Origin: Halomonas alkalisoli
GTDB lineage: Bacteria > Pseudomonadota > Gammaproteobacteria > Pseudomonadales > Halomonadaceae
Length of the DNA: 64,000 nt
Assembly: GCF_021412585.1 (NCBI RefSeq)
Contig: NZ_JAKCMI010000026.1
Coordinates: forward strand, 62,001 to 126,000
Direction: 5' to 3'
Below the pieces are notes generated by a model, which was not told the origin of the DNA, searched no databases, and saw only the letters and a program-made list of their open reading frames with translations. Below are positions 36,634 to 45,677 of this stretch, one piece after another. The translations under genes and the position numbers were made by a program. Each line of letters starts with the position of its first letter. Position 1 is the first letter of the stretch.

Positions 36634-37911
36634 CTAAAGGCGCAAGTCGACCTGGCCCTTGGGCAGCACAAACTTGAGGTCGTAAAGCACATGCTCGGGT
36701 TTCCCCCAACCATGGATAACCTCGGCCCTGAGTTCGCGGAACTCCCGGTGGGCCACTGCCAGAACAATGGCATCATAGGCATCGACTTCGGGGCTCTCGA
36801 CCGGACGAATGCCATACACCCTTTCGGCCTCGGCCTTGTTCACCTGCGGATCGTAGACATCTACCACCACGTTGTAGTCGGAAAGCTCACTGAGAATATC
36901 CACCACGCGAGTGTTGCGTAGATCAGGACAGTTTTCCTTGAAGGTCAGCCCCATCACCAGCACCCGCGCACCCTGCACTTCCAGGCGACGCTTGACCATC
37001 TGCTTGACCAGCTGGTTGGCGACATAGGCCCCCATGCCATCATTGATGCGCCGCCCGGAGAGGATCACCTCGGGATGGTATCCCACCTGCTGAGCGCGGT
37101 GGGTCAGGTAGTATGGGTCCACGCCAATACAGTGCCCGCCTACCAGGCCCGGGCGAAACGGCAGGAAATTCCACTTGCTGCCAGCAGCTTGCAATACCTC
37201 CTCGGTATCGAGACCGAGTCGGTTAAAGATTACTGCCAGCTCGTTCATCAGGGCGATGTTCAAGTCGCGCTGGGTATTCTCGATCACCTTGGCCGCCTCG
37301 GCGACCTGGATGGAACTGGCCTTGTGGGTGCCAGCGGGAATGATGCGGCGATAGAGCGAATCCACGAATTCGGCCACCTCCGGCGTAGAGCCTGAGGTGA
37401 CCTTCTTGATAGAAGTGACGCGATGCTCCTTGTCACCAGGATTGATACGTTCTGGGCTATAACCCGCGAAGAAGTCCTGGTTGAAGACCAGGCCAGAGGC
37501 CTGTTCGATCACGGGTATGCAGTACATCTCGGTGGCGCCAGGAAACACGGTCGATTCATAGATCACCACGTCTCCCGGCTGCACCATCCCACCCACGGTT
37601 TGACTGGCCGTGATCAAGAGCGTGAGATCTGGGCAGCGACTCGCGTCGATGGGTGTCGGTACGGTAATGATATAGACATTGCAGTGGCGCAGCGCCTCGG
37701 CGTTGTTCGAGAAGCTCAGCTGCCACGCCTCGGCTAGCTGTGTCGCCTCCACCTCAAGCGTCAGATCGACATGATCGCTCAACTCATCCACCCGCCGAGT
37801 GTCGATATCGAAGCCCACTGTGGGCCACACCTTACCGAACTCCACCGCCAGCGGCAGCCCGACATAGCCCAGGCCGATGACGCCCAGGCGCACCTCATCC
37901 ATCGTCAGCAT
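36634..37911 (-). CDS. tviB: UDP-N-acetylhexosamine 6-dehydrogenase, TviB type
   Basis: A 425-residue nucleotide-sugar dehydrogenase oxidising C6 of a UDP-HexNAc (probably UDP-GlcNAc) to the uronate with two NAD+. The N-terminal Rossmann motif is [15 protein letters not shown]. The catalytic cysteine is in [16 protein letters not shown], and the C-terminal domain has [12 protein letters not shown]. The sequence follows Salmonella TviB closely along its length, better than UDP-glucose dehydrogenases. It should supply N-acetylated uronic acid for the polymer. A decayed internal piece of this gene recurs near 48810-48920. Confidence 0.93.
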   Translation of the reverse strand: MLTMDEVRLGVIGLGYVGLPLAVEFGKVWPTVGFDIDTRRVDELSDHVDLTLEVEATQLAEAWQLSFSNNAEALRHCNVYIITVPTPIDASRCPDLTLLITASQTVGGMVQPGDVVIYESTVFPGATEMYCIPVIEQASGLVFNQDFFAGYSPERINPGDKEHRVTSIKKVTSGSTPEVAEFVDSLYRRIIPAGTHKASSIQVAEAAKVIENTQRDLNIALMNELAVIFNRLGLDTEEVLQAAGSKWNFLPFRPGLVGGHCIGVDPYYLTHRAQQVGYHPEVILSGRRINDGMGAYVANQLVKQMVKRRLEVQGARVLVMGLTFKENCPDLRNTRVVDILSELSDYNVVVDVYDPQVNKAEAERVYGIRPVESPEVDAYDAIVLAVAHREFRELRAEVIHGWGKPEHVLYDLKFVLPKGQVDLRL

Positions 37912-38026
37912 CGTCCCACCCCTTGCGTCGTTGAATGGTCATCCCGAGGACCTGTGCCGGCACCCCGCTCCAACCAGCATCGAGTTGCCAAGCCCCATGG
38001 CTATCGTTTTATTTCCTTTGCGGTGG

Positions 38027-39172
38027 TCACCCAGTTAGATCCTCGACATACCCTGTCCTTGCGTCATGAAGGCAATCGAGTGCTGCCTCCACGACGATGC
38101 GCTCATCGAACTCGTCCTCGATTCGCACACGCGCCGCTTTCCCTGCGGCCTGCAGTTCCGCTTGGGGAAGGGCAATGCACCGCTTCATGCACTGGGCCAA
38201 TGAATCAGCGCTCTTCACCTCGCATAGCCAACCGGTCTGACCGGCCACGATTGCCTGGCGGCAGCCCGGCACATCGGAGACGATGGCGGGCCGCCCCATG
38301 GCGGCGGCTTCCAACACCGTGCGGGGCATCCCTTCGCGATAAGAAGGAAGGACCAGTACATGGGCCTGCTGGATAAAGGGCCGCACATCGCCCTGCTCGC
38401 CCAGCACCTCGACCACACCTGCGGCCTGCCAGCGCTGCACCTCGACTTCGGAAATGGCGGTACAGTTGCTGGCACCATGAGGACCAATCAGCAAGAACCG
38501 ACTATTGGAGTGGTCGATACGGACCTGTGCCGCCGCCTGCACGTACTCGCGAACTCCCTTGTCGCCCAGCAGGCGGGCGATCATCACGAAGGTAAAGGGG
38601 ACAGGGGCCGGCAGTGGCGAGAAAGAAAAGCGGGTTGTATCCATGCCGGAGCCAGGCAGTACGGCTGTGGGGGTTTCGCGAAGCAGGCCATGGCTCTGAA
38701 ACAGGTCGTGGTCTTCCTGGTTCTGGAAGAACACCCGCCGCGCCCCGCAATTAGCGACTCCATACAGCGAACGCACCCGACGGTACAACCAACTGTCGTG
38801 CAAAAAGGCAGTGCCCAGGCCCGAGACATTGTTGGCATAGGGGATGCCCAACGCACGGCAAGCCAGACCAGAATAGATGTTTGCCTTCACCGTGAAGTTG
38901 AACACGAAGGTGGGCTTAAATCGCAACAGCATATTGGCCAGCGCGAGCAGGCTTCTACCCTCACCCAGCAGCCGAGTGCCTTTGCCCTCCATGGGAAGCG
39001 GCACGTGCTTGATACCCAGTTCGTCCACCAGGCGATGGGAGTAGGCATCCTGAGGCGCGAGCCCGATCACCGTATAGCCTGACTCACGCAGCGCCAGTAT
39101 GGTGCCACGGCGAAAGTTATAGAGGTACCAGGAGGTATTGGAGACCAACACCACAATGCCATTGTCCTGCAT
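38027..39172 (-). CDS. Glycosyltransferase family 4
   Basis: A 381-residue cytoplasmic GT-B glycosyltransferase. The N-terminal half has NFRRGTILALRESGYTVIGLAP and the substrate-side helix; the C-terminal half has the donor-binding fold with MIARLLGDKGVREY, VLVLPSYREGMPRTVLEAAA and GRPAIVSDVPGCRQAI (the ExxxxxxxE-type glutamates are present). The opening resembles transferases that follow initiation by WcaJ/WbaP-type enzymes in capsule loci. The sugar is not predictable. It lies next to the dehydrogenase and epimerase that make the uronate donor. Confidence 0.9.
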   Translation of the reverse strand: MQDNGIVVLVSNTSWYLYNFRRGTILALRESGYTVIGLAPQDAYSHRLVDELGIKHVPLPMEGKGTRLLGEGRSLLALANMLLRFKPTFVFNFTVKANIYSGLACRALGIPYANNVSGLGTAFLHDSWLYRRVRSLYGVANCGARRVFFQNQEDHDLFQSHGLLRETPTAVLPGSGMDTTRFSFSPLPAPVPFTFVMIARLLGDKGVREYVQAAAQVRIDHSNSRFLLIGPHGASNCTAISEVEVQRWQAAGVVEVLGEQGDVRPFIQQAHVLVLPSYREGMPRTVLEAAAMGRPAIVSDVPGCRQAIVAGQTGWLCEVKSADSLAQCMKRCIALPQAELQAAGKAARVRIEDEFDERIVVEAALDCLHDARTGYVEDLTG

Positions 39173-39242
39173 TATCCTCGCCCTCCCGTTTCTGATTTCC
39201 CCCTAGTCCAGGTTCCTCGCCACCTTGCAGCTCATTGCAACC

Positions 39243-39475
39243 CCACCAACTGATACGGCAACCAGGCATGGGAATGTGCCGCAAACATGAGCCACACGAG
39301 CAATACCCGCGTAGCAGGCCACCACGCTGAGTACAATCAACATCGACCAGCGCGAGTCCCGGCTAATTAACGGAAGCCGCGAGAAAAGGAACATCTGAAC
39401 GGGACACGATCGATGGCGGTGGAAGACACAATCACCAGTGGGATACAGGTTTCAATGGCCAAGAAAAGCGCCGCA
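39243..39475 (-). pseudogene. Decayed 3' fragment of the EpsG/Wzy-like polymerase gene
   Basis: This stretch aligns by eye with 49735-49960, the last quarter of the intact polymerase gene. It shares FLFSRLPLISRDSRW and the surrounding bases, but with an internal deletion of about 17 bases, frameshifts and no start. It marks the left edge of the cassette. The rest of the 39173-39579 gap holds no gene. Confidence 0.85.
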
Positions 39476-39579
39476 CCCTCGTACCGACCAACCATTTTTA
39501 CCTGATAGGGACCATCAACCTGGGACACAAACCAGCAGCCCGGCACAGGATCGGTCTGCTATCAATTGTGCCTCATGAA

Positions 39580-40359
39580 TCAAAGGATCTTATAGTAGGA
39601 GTTCAGCTCGCCCTCCTCAGCCAGATGTGCATAGGTGTCCAGCTCTCTCACTGTATCCACCTCAAGCCAGCCATTCTCTACCAAACACGCCTTCACCAGC
39701 CACCCCCCATCAATCAATTGTTGTATAAAGCTGGTCATATGCATATTATCGAAACTCCTACCATCATACTTTGCATCAGGGTCGATGCCATCATACGCAG
39801 CCACCAGGTCCGACACCTTGTCACCACGAATACGAATCAGCCCTATATATTGAGCATGTACCTGATCATAAAACCGAGGCTTCTTCCCCAGTTCAAGCAC
39901 ATGCTGTTTTTCATCCATAACGAAAGTTTCTGCATCAGACAAGGGATCATCCATACGCAACCTCCATAGTCTTTCCCACTCTCTATCGGCAGCAACACAA
40001 ATCGGAGCATTGCAATCAAGGACAGCTTGAAGCACCTGAGGTTCGTAGACAATATCACCATAACTTATTAATAGATCTTCACCGGACACCATGTGTTCTC
40101 GCGCGCAAAAAAGCGTACTAACCATATTGGTAGTTTCGTATCGTGCATTTTCCAACACCTCTGCACCAAGAGGGTCAAGCTTTTCAATACAGTAGCCACC
40201 AACAATGATGATGTTGTCAGAAATACCACACATCTCCATAACGGCCATTTGGCGGTGAAGCAGCGACTTTCCGGCCAAGAGTACCATGCACTTTGGCTTG
40301 TCGTTGGTGTAAGGGCGCAGGCGACTTCCTTGGCCCGCTGCAAGAATGATAGCTCTCAT
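39580..40359 (-). CDS. Nucleotidyltransferase, probable CTP:phosphoglutamine cytidylyltransferase
   Basis: A 259-residue sugar-nucleotide-type nucleotidyltransferase. The signature LAAGQGSRLRPYTNDKPKCM is intact (GxGxR and the downstream PK), as is the metal region LISYGDIVYEP. The middle (ETTNMVSTLFCAREHM) resembles LicC and C. jejuni Cj1416. In Campylobacter Cj1416 couples CTP with L-glutamine phosphate to give CDP-L-glutamine. The assignment rests on the two preceding genes, which overlap by ATGA and match Cj1417 and Cj1418. A LicC-like or other cytidylyltransferase remains possible if read alone. Base use is more AT-rich than in the flanking genes. Confidence 0.8.
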   Translation of the reverse strand: MRAIILAAGQGSRLRPYTNDKPKCMVLLAGKSLLHRQMAVMEMCGISDNIIIVGGYCIEKLDPLGAEVLENARYETTNMVSTLFCAREHMVSGEDLLISYGDIVYEPQVLQAVLDCNAPICVAADREWERLWRLRMDDPLSDAETFVMDEKQHVLELGKKPRFYDQVHAQYIGLIRIRGDKVSDLVAAYDGIDPDAKYDGRSFDNMHMTSFIQQLIDGGWLVKACLVENGWLEVDTVRELDTYAHLAEEGELNSYYKIL

Positions 40360-40997
40360 AAATCCCCTTTAAACAGCCGAATAATGAGTCGAATATCCGA
40401 TAGCATAAAAGGCATTTCGCGCTCGGGATGCCACATTATGCCGGTCCATTTCCGATGACGATGCGTGACGGCCTCAATGGTGCCATCTGTCGCGGTCAGA
40501 CATGACTGCAGTGTCTCGGCCAGGCCTTCTACCTGCACACCCCAGTCATGAAAACTGTTGACACGGGTGTAGGTACCAAACCGGGCTTCAGCGGTGGCTG
40601 CCCTGACCGAGTGCCGAGTGCCGACATGTTCCTTAACGGGGAAGAGACTGCCACCCAGATAAACGTTCATCATCTGCATACCACGGCAAACACCCAGTAC
40701 GGGAAGTTGGTTATCACATGCGTAGTCAAGAATGGCTTTTTCTGTTAGATCACGTTCGGGAGCTGGGCAAGCAGGATTAGGCAAGCAGCTCAGGTCATTT
40801 CCGCCGGAGAGGATGTAACCATCCAGCTCCATCACCTCCAACCATGCAGCCACATTATTGAGACTGTTGGGAACAGGAACCGGGGTAAGGCCCAACTGCT
40901 CCAGCAAAACAAACCATTGCTGGTCTAGGCAATCGCGTCGTTCTGCGTACGATGCAACGTCTTCGACTCGCTGAGTAATACCAATTCGCCGGCTCAC
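40356..40997 (-). CDS. Class I amidotransferase-type hydrolase, probable gamma-glutamyl-CDP-amidate hydrolase
   Basis: A 213-residue protein of the glutamine-amidotransferase/peptidase C26 fold. The catalytic cysteine lies in VLGVCRGMQMMN, with His and Glu in IMWHPERE. GYILSGGNDLS is typical of gamma-glutamyl hydrolases. In C. jejuni Cj1417 hydrolyses CDP-L-glutamine to glutamate and cytidine diphosphoramidate. Start and stop overlap the neighbouring kinase and nucleotidyltransferase genes by four bases each, indicating one pathway. A stand-alone gamma-glutamyl-GABA-type hydrolase is the alternative, but a catabolic role would not explain the context. Confidence 0.82.
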   Translation of the reverse strand: MSRRIGITQRVEDVASYAERRDCLDQQWFVLLEQLGLTPVPVPNSLNNVAAWLEVMELDGYILSGGNDLSCLPNPACPAPERDLTEKAILDYACDNQLPVLGVCRGMQMMNVYLGGSLFPVKEHVGTRHSVRAATAEARFGTYTRVNSFHDWGVQVEGLAETLQSCLTATDGTIEAVTHRHRKWTGIMWHPEREMPFMLSDIRLIIRLFKGDL

Positions 40998-43900
40998 TGG
41001 AGAACCTGTATTAGATGGTTGGCAGCGTCAAGCTCAAGAACGGATGCCCGAGCAAAACTCGCGTATCGGGTTTCGCCCACTCCAATGGCGGCTGGTAAGC
41101 CGAACTCTGCCGCGCGGATGGCCATATGAGAATTGGCCCCCCCATACATGGTGATTAGCCCCGCGATATCCTGACCAAATAACCAGTCGAACCCCGGGTC
41201 AGCCTGAGGAATCAGGGCAATCTTTCCTTCCAGGGCTGAGCTCTTTCTGCTTGAGACCTGCCCAAGGTCCATGCAGGGGGCGATGATCCGACCGGATCCG
41301 ACAAAGTTGGCCTGAGTGCTAGGGTAAAGAAATAGATAGAAATCCTTGTCATCCAGTAGCAGGGGCGGTAACTCGACAGCCCTCACCTGTTGATGGAACC
41401 GCTTACCGTCCATTGCCTGTTCACGCAGCCATTCGCCTATATCGTTGGTAGCCGCAGTGCCCGAGCGCAGAGCAGTAAAGGCTTCTAGTGGGATATGTGC
41501 CATATCGTCGCGTGAGACATCATAGGAATTTCCCACCTCCACCAGACAGTCCAGAGCGGCAGACAGGTGACGGCTAAAGGCAAATTTTGCATACTCACGA
41601 CCTTCGATGGCATGCCGCATGAATTGCTCAACCGCTGCCAAGTCCTCCGATATCCCTTCTTCAGCCAATACTCTGCCAAATACCGCGCGCTCGCTTTGCC
41701 ACAGGGCATCAATATCAGTCCGGTATTCTTCCCTTCTGCCTCGCGCACGCTCCACGAGGGGGGCCAGAAAGTGGAGCGGATCTTCCATATAAGACAGCGA
41801 GGTAATGTCATACGTGCCAGGGCGGAGATGCCCATAACGCTCGATAAATACCTGCCAAGGCAGGCGATGATCTGCTGTAGCAGCAGCATCTTCTGTAAGG
41901 CGGTGTGTTATCGTGCGGATGGAGTTCATGAAGGCATCCACAGCTCCTTGACTCAGAGCGCCGCGATAGACAGCCGACTTAAGTAGTGTGACAGCCACAA
42001 AAGCACTGCGGGCAAGGTGAGCAAACGCCAGGGTACCATAGCGCCGGCAATCCTCCAGCAGCACCAAGGCACGCTCCAGCGCCGGCATATCAGCCAGCAT
42101 GATACGCTCAAAACGGCTTTGCAGTTTTTCAATAGCCTCCAGGTCTCCTGGCGTGCGAATGATGGCACCACAGGTAATGGCCTTGAGCCCCCTTGCTAGA
42201 CAGGCCACTTGCCCTTCAGAGAAGCCTCCTTCCGCGATCAAGTGCGCTTGCCAGCGTTCAAAATCAAGAGCAAAACAGGTGGGCACCACATCAAACTCCA
42301 CCTTGTCGTGCAGGTGCGGGTTCTGTCTCAGCCAGTCCAAGTAGAAGTTCACCAACCTGCCGGCCAACGCATCATCCACACTGGCGGGGACAAAAGAATT
42401 GAAACTGGCACGAATATCAACATAAGGGTGCCCGGCAAAAGCCACCAGCAAGGGTTGAGGCCGCACGTCACGGTATCCATATTCCGCTCTTTGGGTCGCC
42501 CAGATCTCATCCATGATGAGAAATCGGTATAGATCCATGGCCAGCTGTCCCGGCTTGGTGCCGATGATTTCCGCTGGGTTCCAGTCAGGCATCACCCCGA
42601 AAATGGCAGGACCTCCTACCACGAAGGGCGACGACTTCTGCAAGGCCCGGAACCGGGCTTCGGCATTATTCAGCAGTGCCGCAACCTGCTCATCCCTGGC
42701 CTCTGATCGGCCGTGATCAACGGTGATAGGACGGACCTGCAGAACATGGATATGGCCCGCTGGACTGATGGCAAATTCGATATCCAACGAGTCATAGCCC
42801 AACAGATCCTCGATCTCACGCAGGGCCGGAAGGATATCACGAATAGACTCAGGCGCCTGCTGATGCTTCATGCTGGCCTGGCGATGAACCAGAAGCGTCT
42901 TGTGATCACGGCTGGTCCCATTCGTGATGGATTCCGTACTGTGGGTCAGGTCGTCGTAATTGATGACATAATAGGGCGCCCCCTGGGCCAGGGTACGGGT
43001 GAACGCCACACCGCTGACCTGAACTTCCTCGAGCATTGGTTGTACCAATACCTGATGATCTCCATTGCCGTCCGGATAGGAAGCGATTACCTGCTCTATG
43101 GCGTTCCGTATAGCGGGCTGCGGTGTGGCCTCTACCCCAAGGATACTAGCGTAGACACCGGCATTGGCACAGGTAAACCCATCCTCTGATAGGGCACTGC
43201 TGCGTACAACCAGGCGCCCTGTCGTGAATGCTATCTGAATGCGGCGGATCACAAGATCTGGAGCACTATGCCATTCGGCAACGGTAAAACTGACTTGGTC
43301 TTCAATGCGACTAAGTCTGACGAGCCCCCGCAAGCGGTGAAGAGTCTGCGCCTTGGTGCCCATGATGAACCGCGTCAAATCCCGAGGTTCATTGAGCTCT
43401 GCCCAATCCCCCACCACATCCACTGCCTGAATGTTGAAGCCCCGTATCCGCAGCAACTCCAGTAATTGTGAAAGGTTGGCATGCCTCACCGGTGGAAAAA
43501 GTGACTCAGCATTATCTTTCAGGAACTTAATTACGTCAGGACTGAGCCGCACGAACCCGACAAACTCAGCATCAGCCATTTCTGGCAAAATATCCGGCCC
43601 CAAGCGAGTCACTGTAGTTTGGAACATGTTCACCTTCTCACAACGCGCAATATCGTTCTCCGAACGACCGGAAAAACGATGGCGCCAGGCGCTATCCACA
43701 GCTACCACAATATCTCCGCTGGCCTCAGCAACCCCACGAACAGCTGACTCGCGAAATAACACATCTGCATAAGAAATAAAGTGCTGTGCCCCTGATATCA
43801 AAGGTGCATGCAGCAAAGAAGTCGCTGCGCCGGTACTCTCCCATTCCACATTGAAGGTGTAATGAAGGCTAGGGTAGCGGCTGGAAATTTCTTCAAGCTG

Positions 43901-44113
43901 GTATCCGCCCACAAATTTAACTTCCGGTGAAAGGCATCCCACCGCTTGCAAGAGCCAATCCAATACACGTCCTTGGCTGGCGCCCCCTCTGAGAACTGGA
44001 TGCTGCTCACCGCTATAAGGACGGCCAGCACCGAGAATAATGAGTTGATTTTTTCTCGAGTGTTCAGCTGAGATGGAAGCCGAATTTAATTGAGCTGCCA
44101 TAGTATCATTCAT
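40994..44113 (-). CDS. PEP-synthase-like L-glutamine kinase with N-terminal nucleotidyltransferase-like domain
   Basis: A 1039-residue fusion. The first ~260 residues resemble a nucleotidyltransferase (LIILGAGRP, VEWESTGAATSLLHAP, FISYADVLF, IVVAVDSAW) but lack the full GxGxR...PK signature. A PPDK/PEP-synthase ATP-binding domain follows (RLVVRSSALSEDGF, then SGVAFTRTL and LDIEFAIS...VLQVRPIT). The end is a swivelling phosphohistidine domain with GGANSHMAIRAAEFGLPAAI, whose His is about 44 residues from the C-terminus. C. jejuni Cj1418, with the same kinase layout, phosphorylates L-glutamine's amide group. The ATG preceded by AAAGG was chosen; a TTG ten codons earlier is possible. The N-terminal fusion is not part of Cj1418 as I know it. 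Confidence 0.83.
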   Translation of the reverse strand: MNDTMAAQLNSASISAEHSRKNQLIILGAGRPYSGEQHPVLRGGASQGRVLDWLLQAVGCLSPEVKFVGGYQLEEISSRYPSLHYTFNVEWESTGAATSLLHAPLISGAQHFISYADVLFRESAVRGVAEASGDIVVAVDSAWRHRFSGRSENDIARCEKVNMFQTTVTRLGPDILPEMADAEFVGFVRLSPDVIKFLKDNAESLFPPVRHANLSQLLELLRIRGFNIQAVDVVGDWAELNEPRDLTRFIMGTKAQTLHRLRGLVRLSRIEDQVSFTVAEWHSAPDLVIRRIQIAFTTGRLVVRSSALSEDGFTCANAGVYASILGVEATPQPAIRNAIEQVIASYPDGNGDHQVLVQPMLEEVQVSGVAFTRTLAQGAPYYVINYDDLTHSTESITNGTSRDHKTLLVHRQASMKHQQAPESIRDILPALREIEDLLGYDSLDIEFAISPAGHIHVLQVRPITVDHGRSEARDEQVAALLNNAEARFRALQKSSPFVVGGPAIFGVMPDWNPAEIIGTKPGQLAMDLYRFLIMDEIWATQRAEYGYRDVRPQPLLVAFAGHPYVDIRASFNSFVPASVDDALAGRLVNFYLDWLRQNPHLHDKVEFDVVPTCFALDFERWQAHLIAEGGFSEGQVACLARGLKAITCGAIIRTPGDLEAIEKLQSRFERIMLADMPALERALVLLEDCRRYGTLAFAHLARSAFVAVTLLKSAVYRGALSQGAVDAFMNSIRTITHRLTEDAAATADHRLPWQVFIERYGHLRPGTYDITSLSYMEDPLHFLAPLVERARGRREEYRTDIDALWQSERAVFGRVLAEEGISEDLAAVEQFMRHAIEGREYAKFAFSRHLSAALDCLVEVGNSYDVSRDDMAHIPLEAFTALRSGTAATNDIGEWLREQAMDGKRFHQQVRAVELPPLLLDDKDFYLFLYPSTQANFVGSGRIIAPCMDLGQVSSRKSSALEGKIALIPQADPGFDWLFGQDIAGLITMYGGANSHMAIRAAEFGLPAAIGVGETRYASFARASVLELDAANHLIQVLQ

Positions 44114-44193
44114 GTCATGAAACCTTTTGTGGAAAGTTGCCAAGGAGCATAGGCCATGAAATGGCTAAAGATTTAATTACATCATGCCACCAT

Positions 44194-45480
44194 TTATTTT
44201 CCAGCAGCAATCGCCAACTTTATGCTTCTTAATATCTTATCGGATGGCGAGTCATGGCAATATAAAGGCTCCACTTCATCTAATAGAAACTGCTTATGAT
44301 CGGCCTTGATACTGCAACCCCCGTCAACTACAGAAATCAGGAAGCTCTCAATATCGCTTTTTTCCCTAGCAAGGTAATAAGCCTTTAGCGCTTTCAATCC
44401 GAATTTGTTTTTCAGCCCAGGCTGTTGCTTGTCGCTCACAAGATACAGGCAGGGTTTTTCTACAAAAACGTATTCAACGATAAAAGAACTTGAGTCATGT
44501 ATTATTGCATCGGACTGTACGAATAACTCACTATACTCACCCTCATCTAGCTGAGTGTTTTCGGAAAAGTCCCAATATGAATAGTATTTATCGGCTTTCT
44601 CCTTTCCCCAGTCAGGATGTCGATAGAGCTTTGGCTTGAGGACCGGATGGGGCTTGAAAGACCACTGTGTTTCATTTCGATATCTTGTTGAAAGCTCAAC
44701 CATGAATTCGGCATATTCATTAAAATTGGACAACCCTGAAGCCGCACCTATAGAGTGATGCGGAGCAAAGATAACTTTCTTCTTCCCACACACCTGTTCT
44801 TTCCATGCACCTTTCTTTCCTTCATTTTTTACCAACAGGCTTTCGCATGATGGATAGCCCGTTAAGACGCAGTTGGTGGCCTTATTATCAGAAACCTTTT
44901 TTGCCCTATCCATAGAATGCTGGTGGGGCATGAAAATCTTCCACATGACATTATGGAAGTGCGTATTAAACATGCTCTGCTCGCTAACATGACTCGTTGC
45001 CAAATAAAAATAAGGAACATAGCAGGTCAAAAATTTATGAAACGCATCCTCATAATATTCAGGCCTAGTGTGATTGTATGGGCGCGTAAAAAAAACCAAA
45101 TCAGGTTTTAAATCTTCAACTCTTAACCACGAGTTACTCGCCTTGTCGTATGATGAAATTACAGGATAGCTTTTCCCTGAAAAGTAACTATATGCCCTCT
45201 CCATATCCTCAACCATCGTTTCATGGCCATACTCAACATGAGGGCAGACAAGAATCATCGGATCAAAAAAAGGATCATCCAGCATTTTCCGAAATACAGT
45301 ATCAACCTTCCAGACACTTTCATGGATGGCGAGAAAAACAACCTTGATCCGCTTCTTTTCTTTTATCCTCTTTAGCTCCTGCATATGACGCAGCCTGACT
45401 CTCCATAAATGCAATTTATTTAACATTCGTTTAATATATTTTTTTATAGGCTGCGGCAATATTTTTTTAATATAATCCAT
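44194..45480 (-). CDS. CDP-glycerol glycerophosphotransferase-family protein, copy 1
   Basis: A 428-residue protein of the TagF/Glyphos_transf superfamily, whose members move a phosphate-linked group from a CDP carrier to a polymer. It has a basic, membrane-binding N-terminus, then an alpha/beta body with FAPHHSIG, SFKPHP and SDAIIHDSSSFIVEY, which match the family's donor-site regions. No CDP-glycerol synthase gene is present, and the next genes make CDP-amidate, so I infer a phosphoramidate transferase. ATG at 45480 has AGGAG in front; the frame extends 36 codons upstream into an older repeat block. It is AT-rich relative to the locus. Copies 2 and 3 follow upstream. Confidence 0.78.
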   Translation of the reverse strand: MDYIKKILPQPIKKYIKRMLNKLHLWRVRLRHMQELKRIKEKKRIKVVFLAIHESVWKVDTVFRKMLDDPFFDPMILVCPHVEYGHETMVEDMERAYSYFSGKSYPVISSYDKASNSWLRVEDLKPDLVFFTRPYNHTRPEYYEDAFHKFLTCYVPYFYLATSHVSEQSMFNTHFHNVMWKIFMPHQHSMDRAKKVSDNKATNCVLTGYPSCESLLVKNEGKKGAWKEQVCGKKKVIFAPHHSIGAASGLSNFNEYAEFMVELSTRYRNETQWSFKPHPVLKPKLYRHPDWGKEKADKYYSYWDFSENTQLDEGEYSELFVQSDAIIHDSSSFIVEYVFVEKPCLYLVSDKQQPGLKNKFGLKALKAYYLAREKSDIESFLISVVDGGCSIKADHKQFLLDEVEPLYCHDSPSDKILRSIKLAIAAGK

Positions 45481-45600
45481 CCCATCAACTCCTGGACAAA
45501 ATACTGCACATGCGGTATCCCGGGCTCCTGAGCGCTCCTCCAGAAACTCTTGTGCCGGCGTACGGTAACCAAGATCGAAGGGCTTCAAACAGACAATTCG
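45481..45600 (-). repeat. Leader block shared by transferase copies 1 and 2, possible transposase remnant
   Basis: The same ~100-base block lies before copies 1 and 2 (also 46953-47070), and a shorter end of it before copy 3. Read as protein in copy 1 it gives FDLGYRTPAQEFLEERSGA, which resembles the C-terminal LGYRTPxEF tail of IS3-family transposases. No other transposase part is seen. Confidence 0.5.
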
Positions 45601-45646
45601 AGAAATAAAATATCTACATAGGAAATAAAGTGCTGTGCCCTGAGAT
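45601..45646 (-). pseudogene. 46-base fragment of the glutamine-kinase gene
   Basis: The bases match 43753-43800 inside the kinase N-terminal domain (the FISYADVLFRE part) and sit between transferase copies 1 and 2. They are a leftover of tandem duplication. Confidence 0.75.
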
Positions 45647-45677
45647 CACTAAAGTTTCAACTGCATCATGTCACCAT

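Noticed and set aside
39203..39394. Small gene of 63 codons
   Set aside because: It is a frameshifted remnant of the polymerase gene and half of its sequence is out of the original frame.
45481..45588. N-terminal extension of transferase copy 1
   Set aside because: The extra 36 codons come from a repeated block that is out of frame or stopped before copy 2; a good ribosome site precedes the ATG at 45480.
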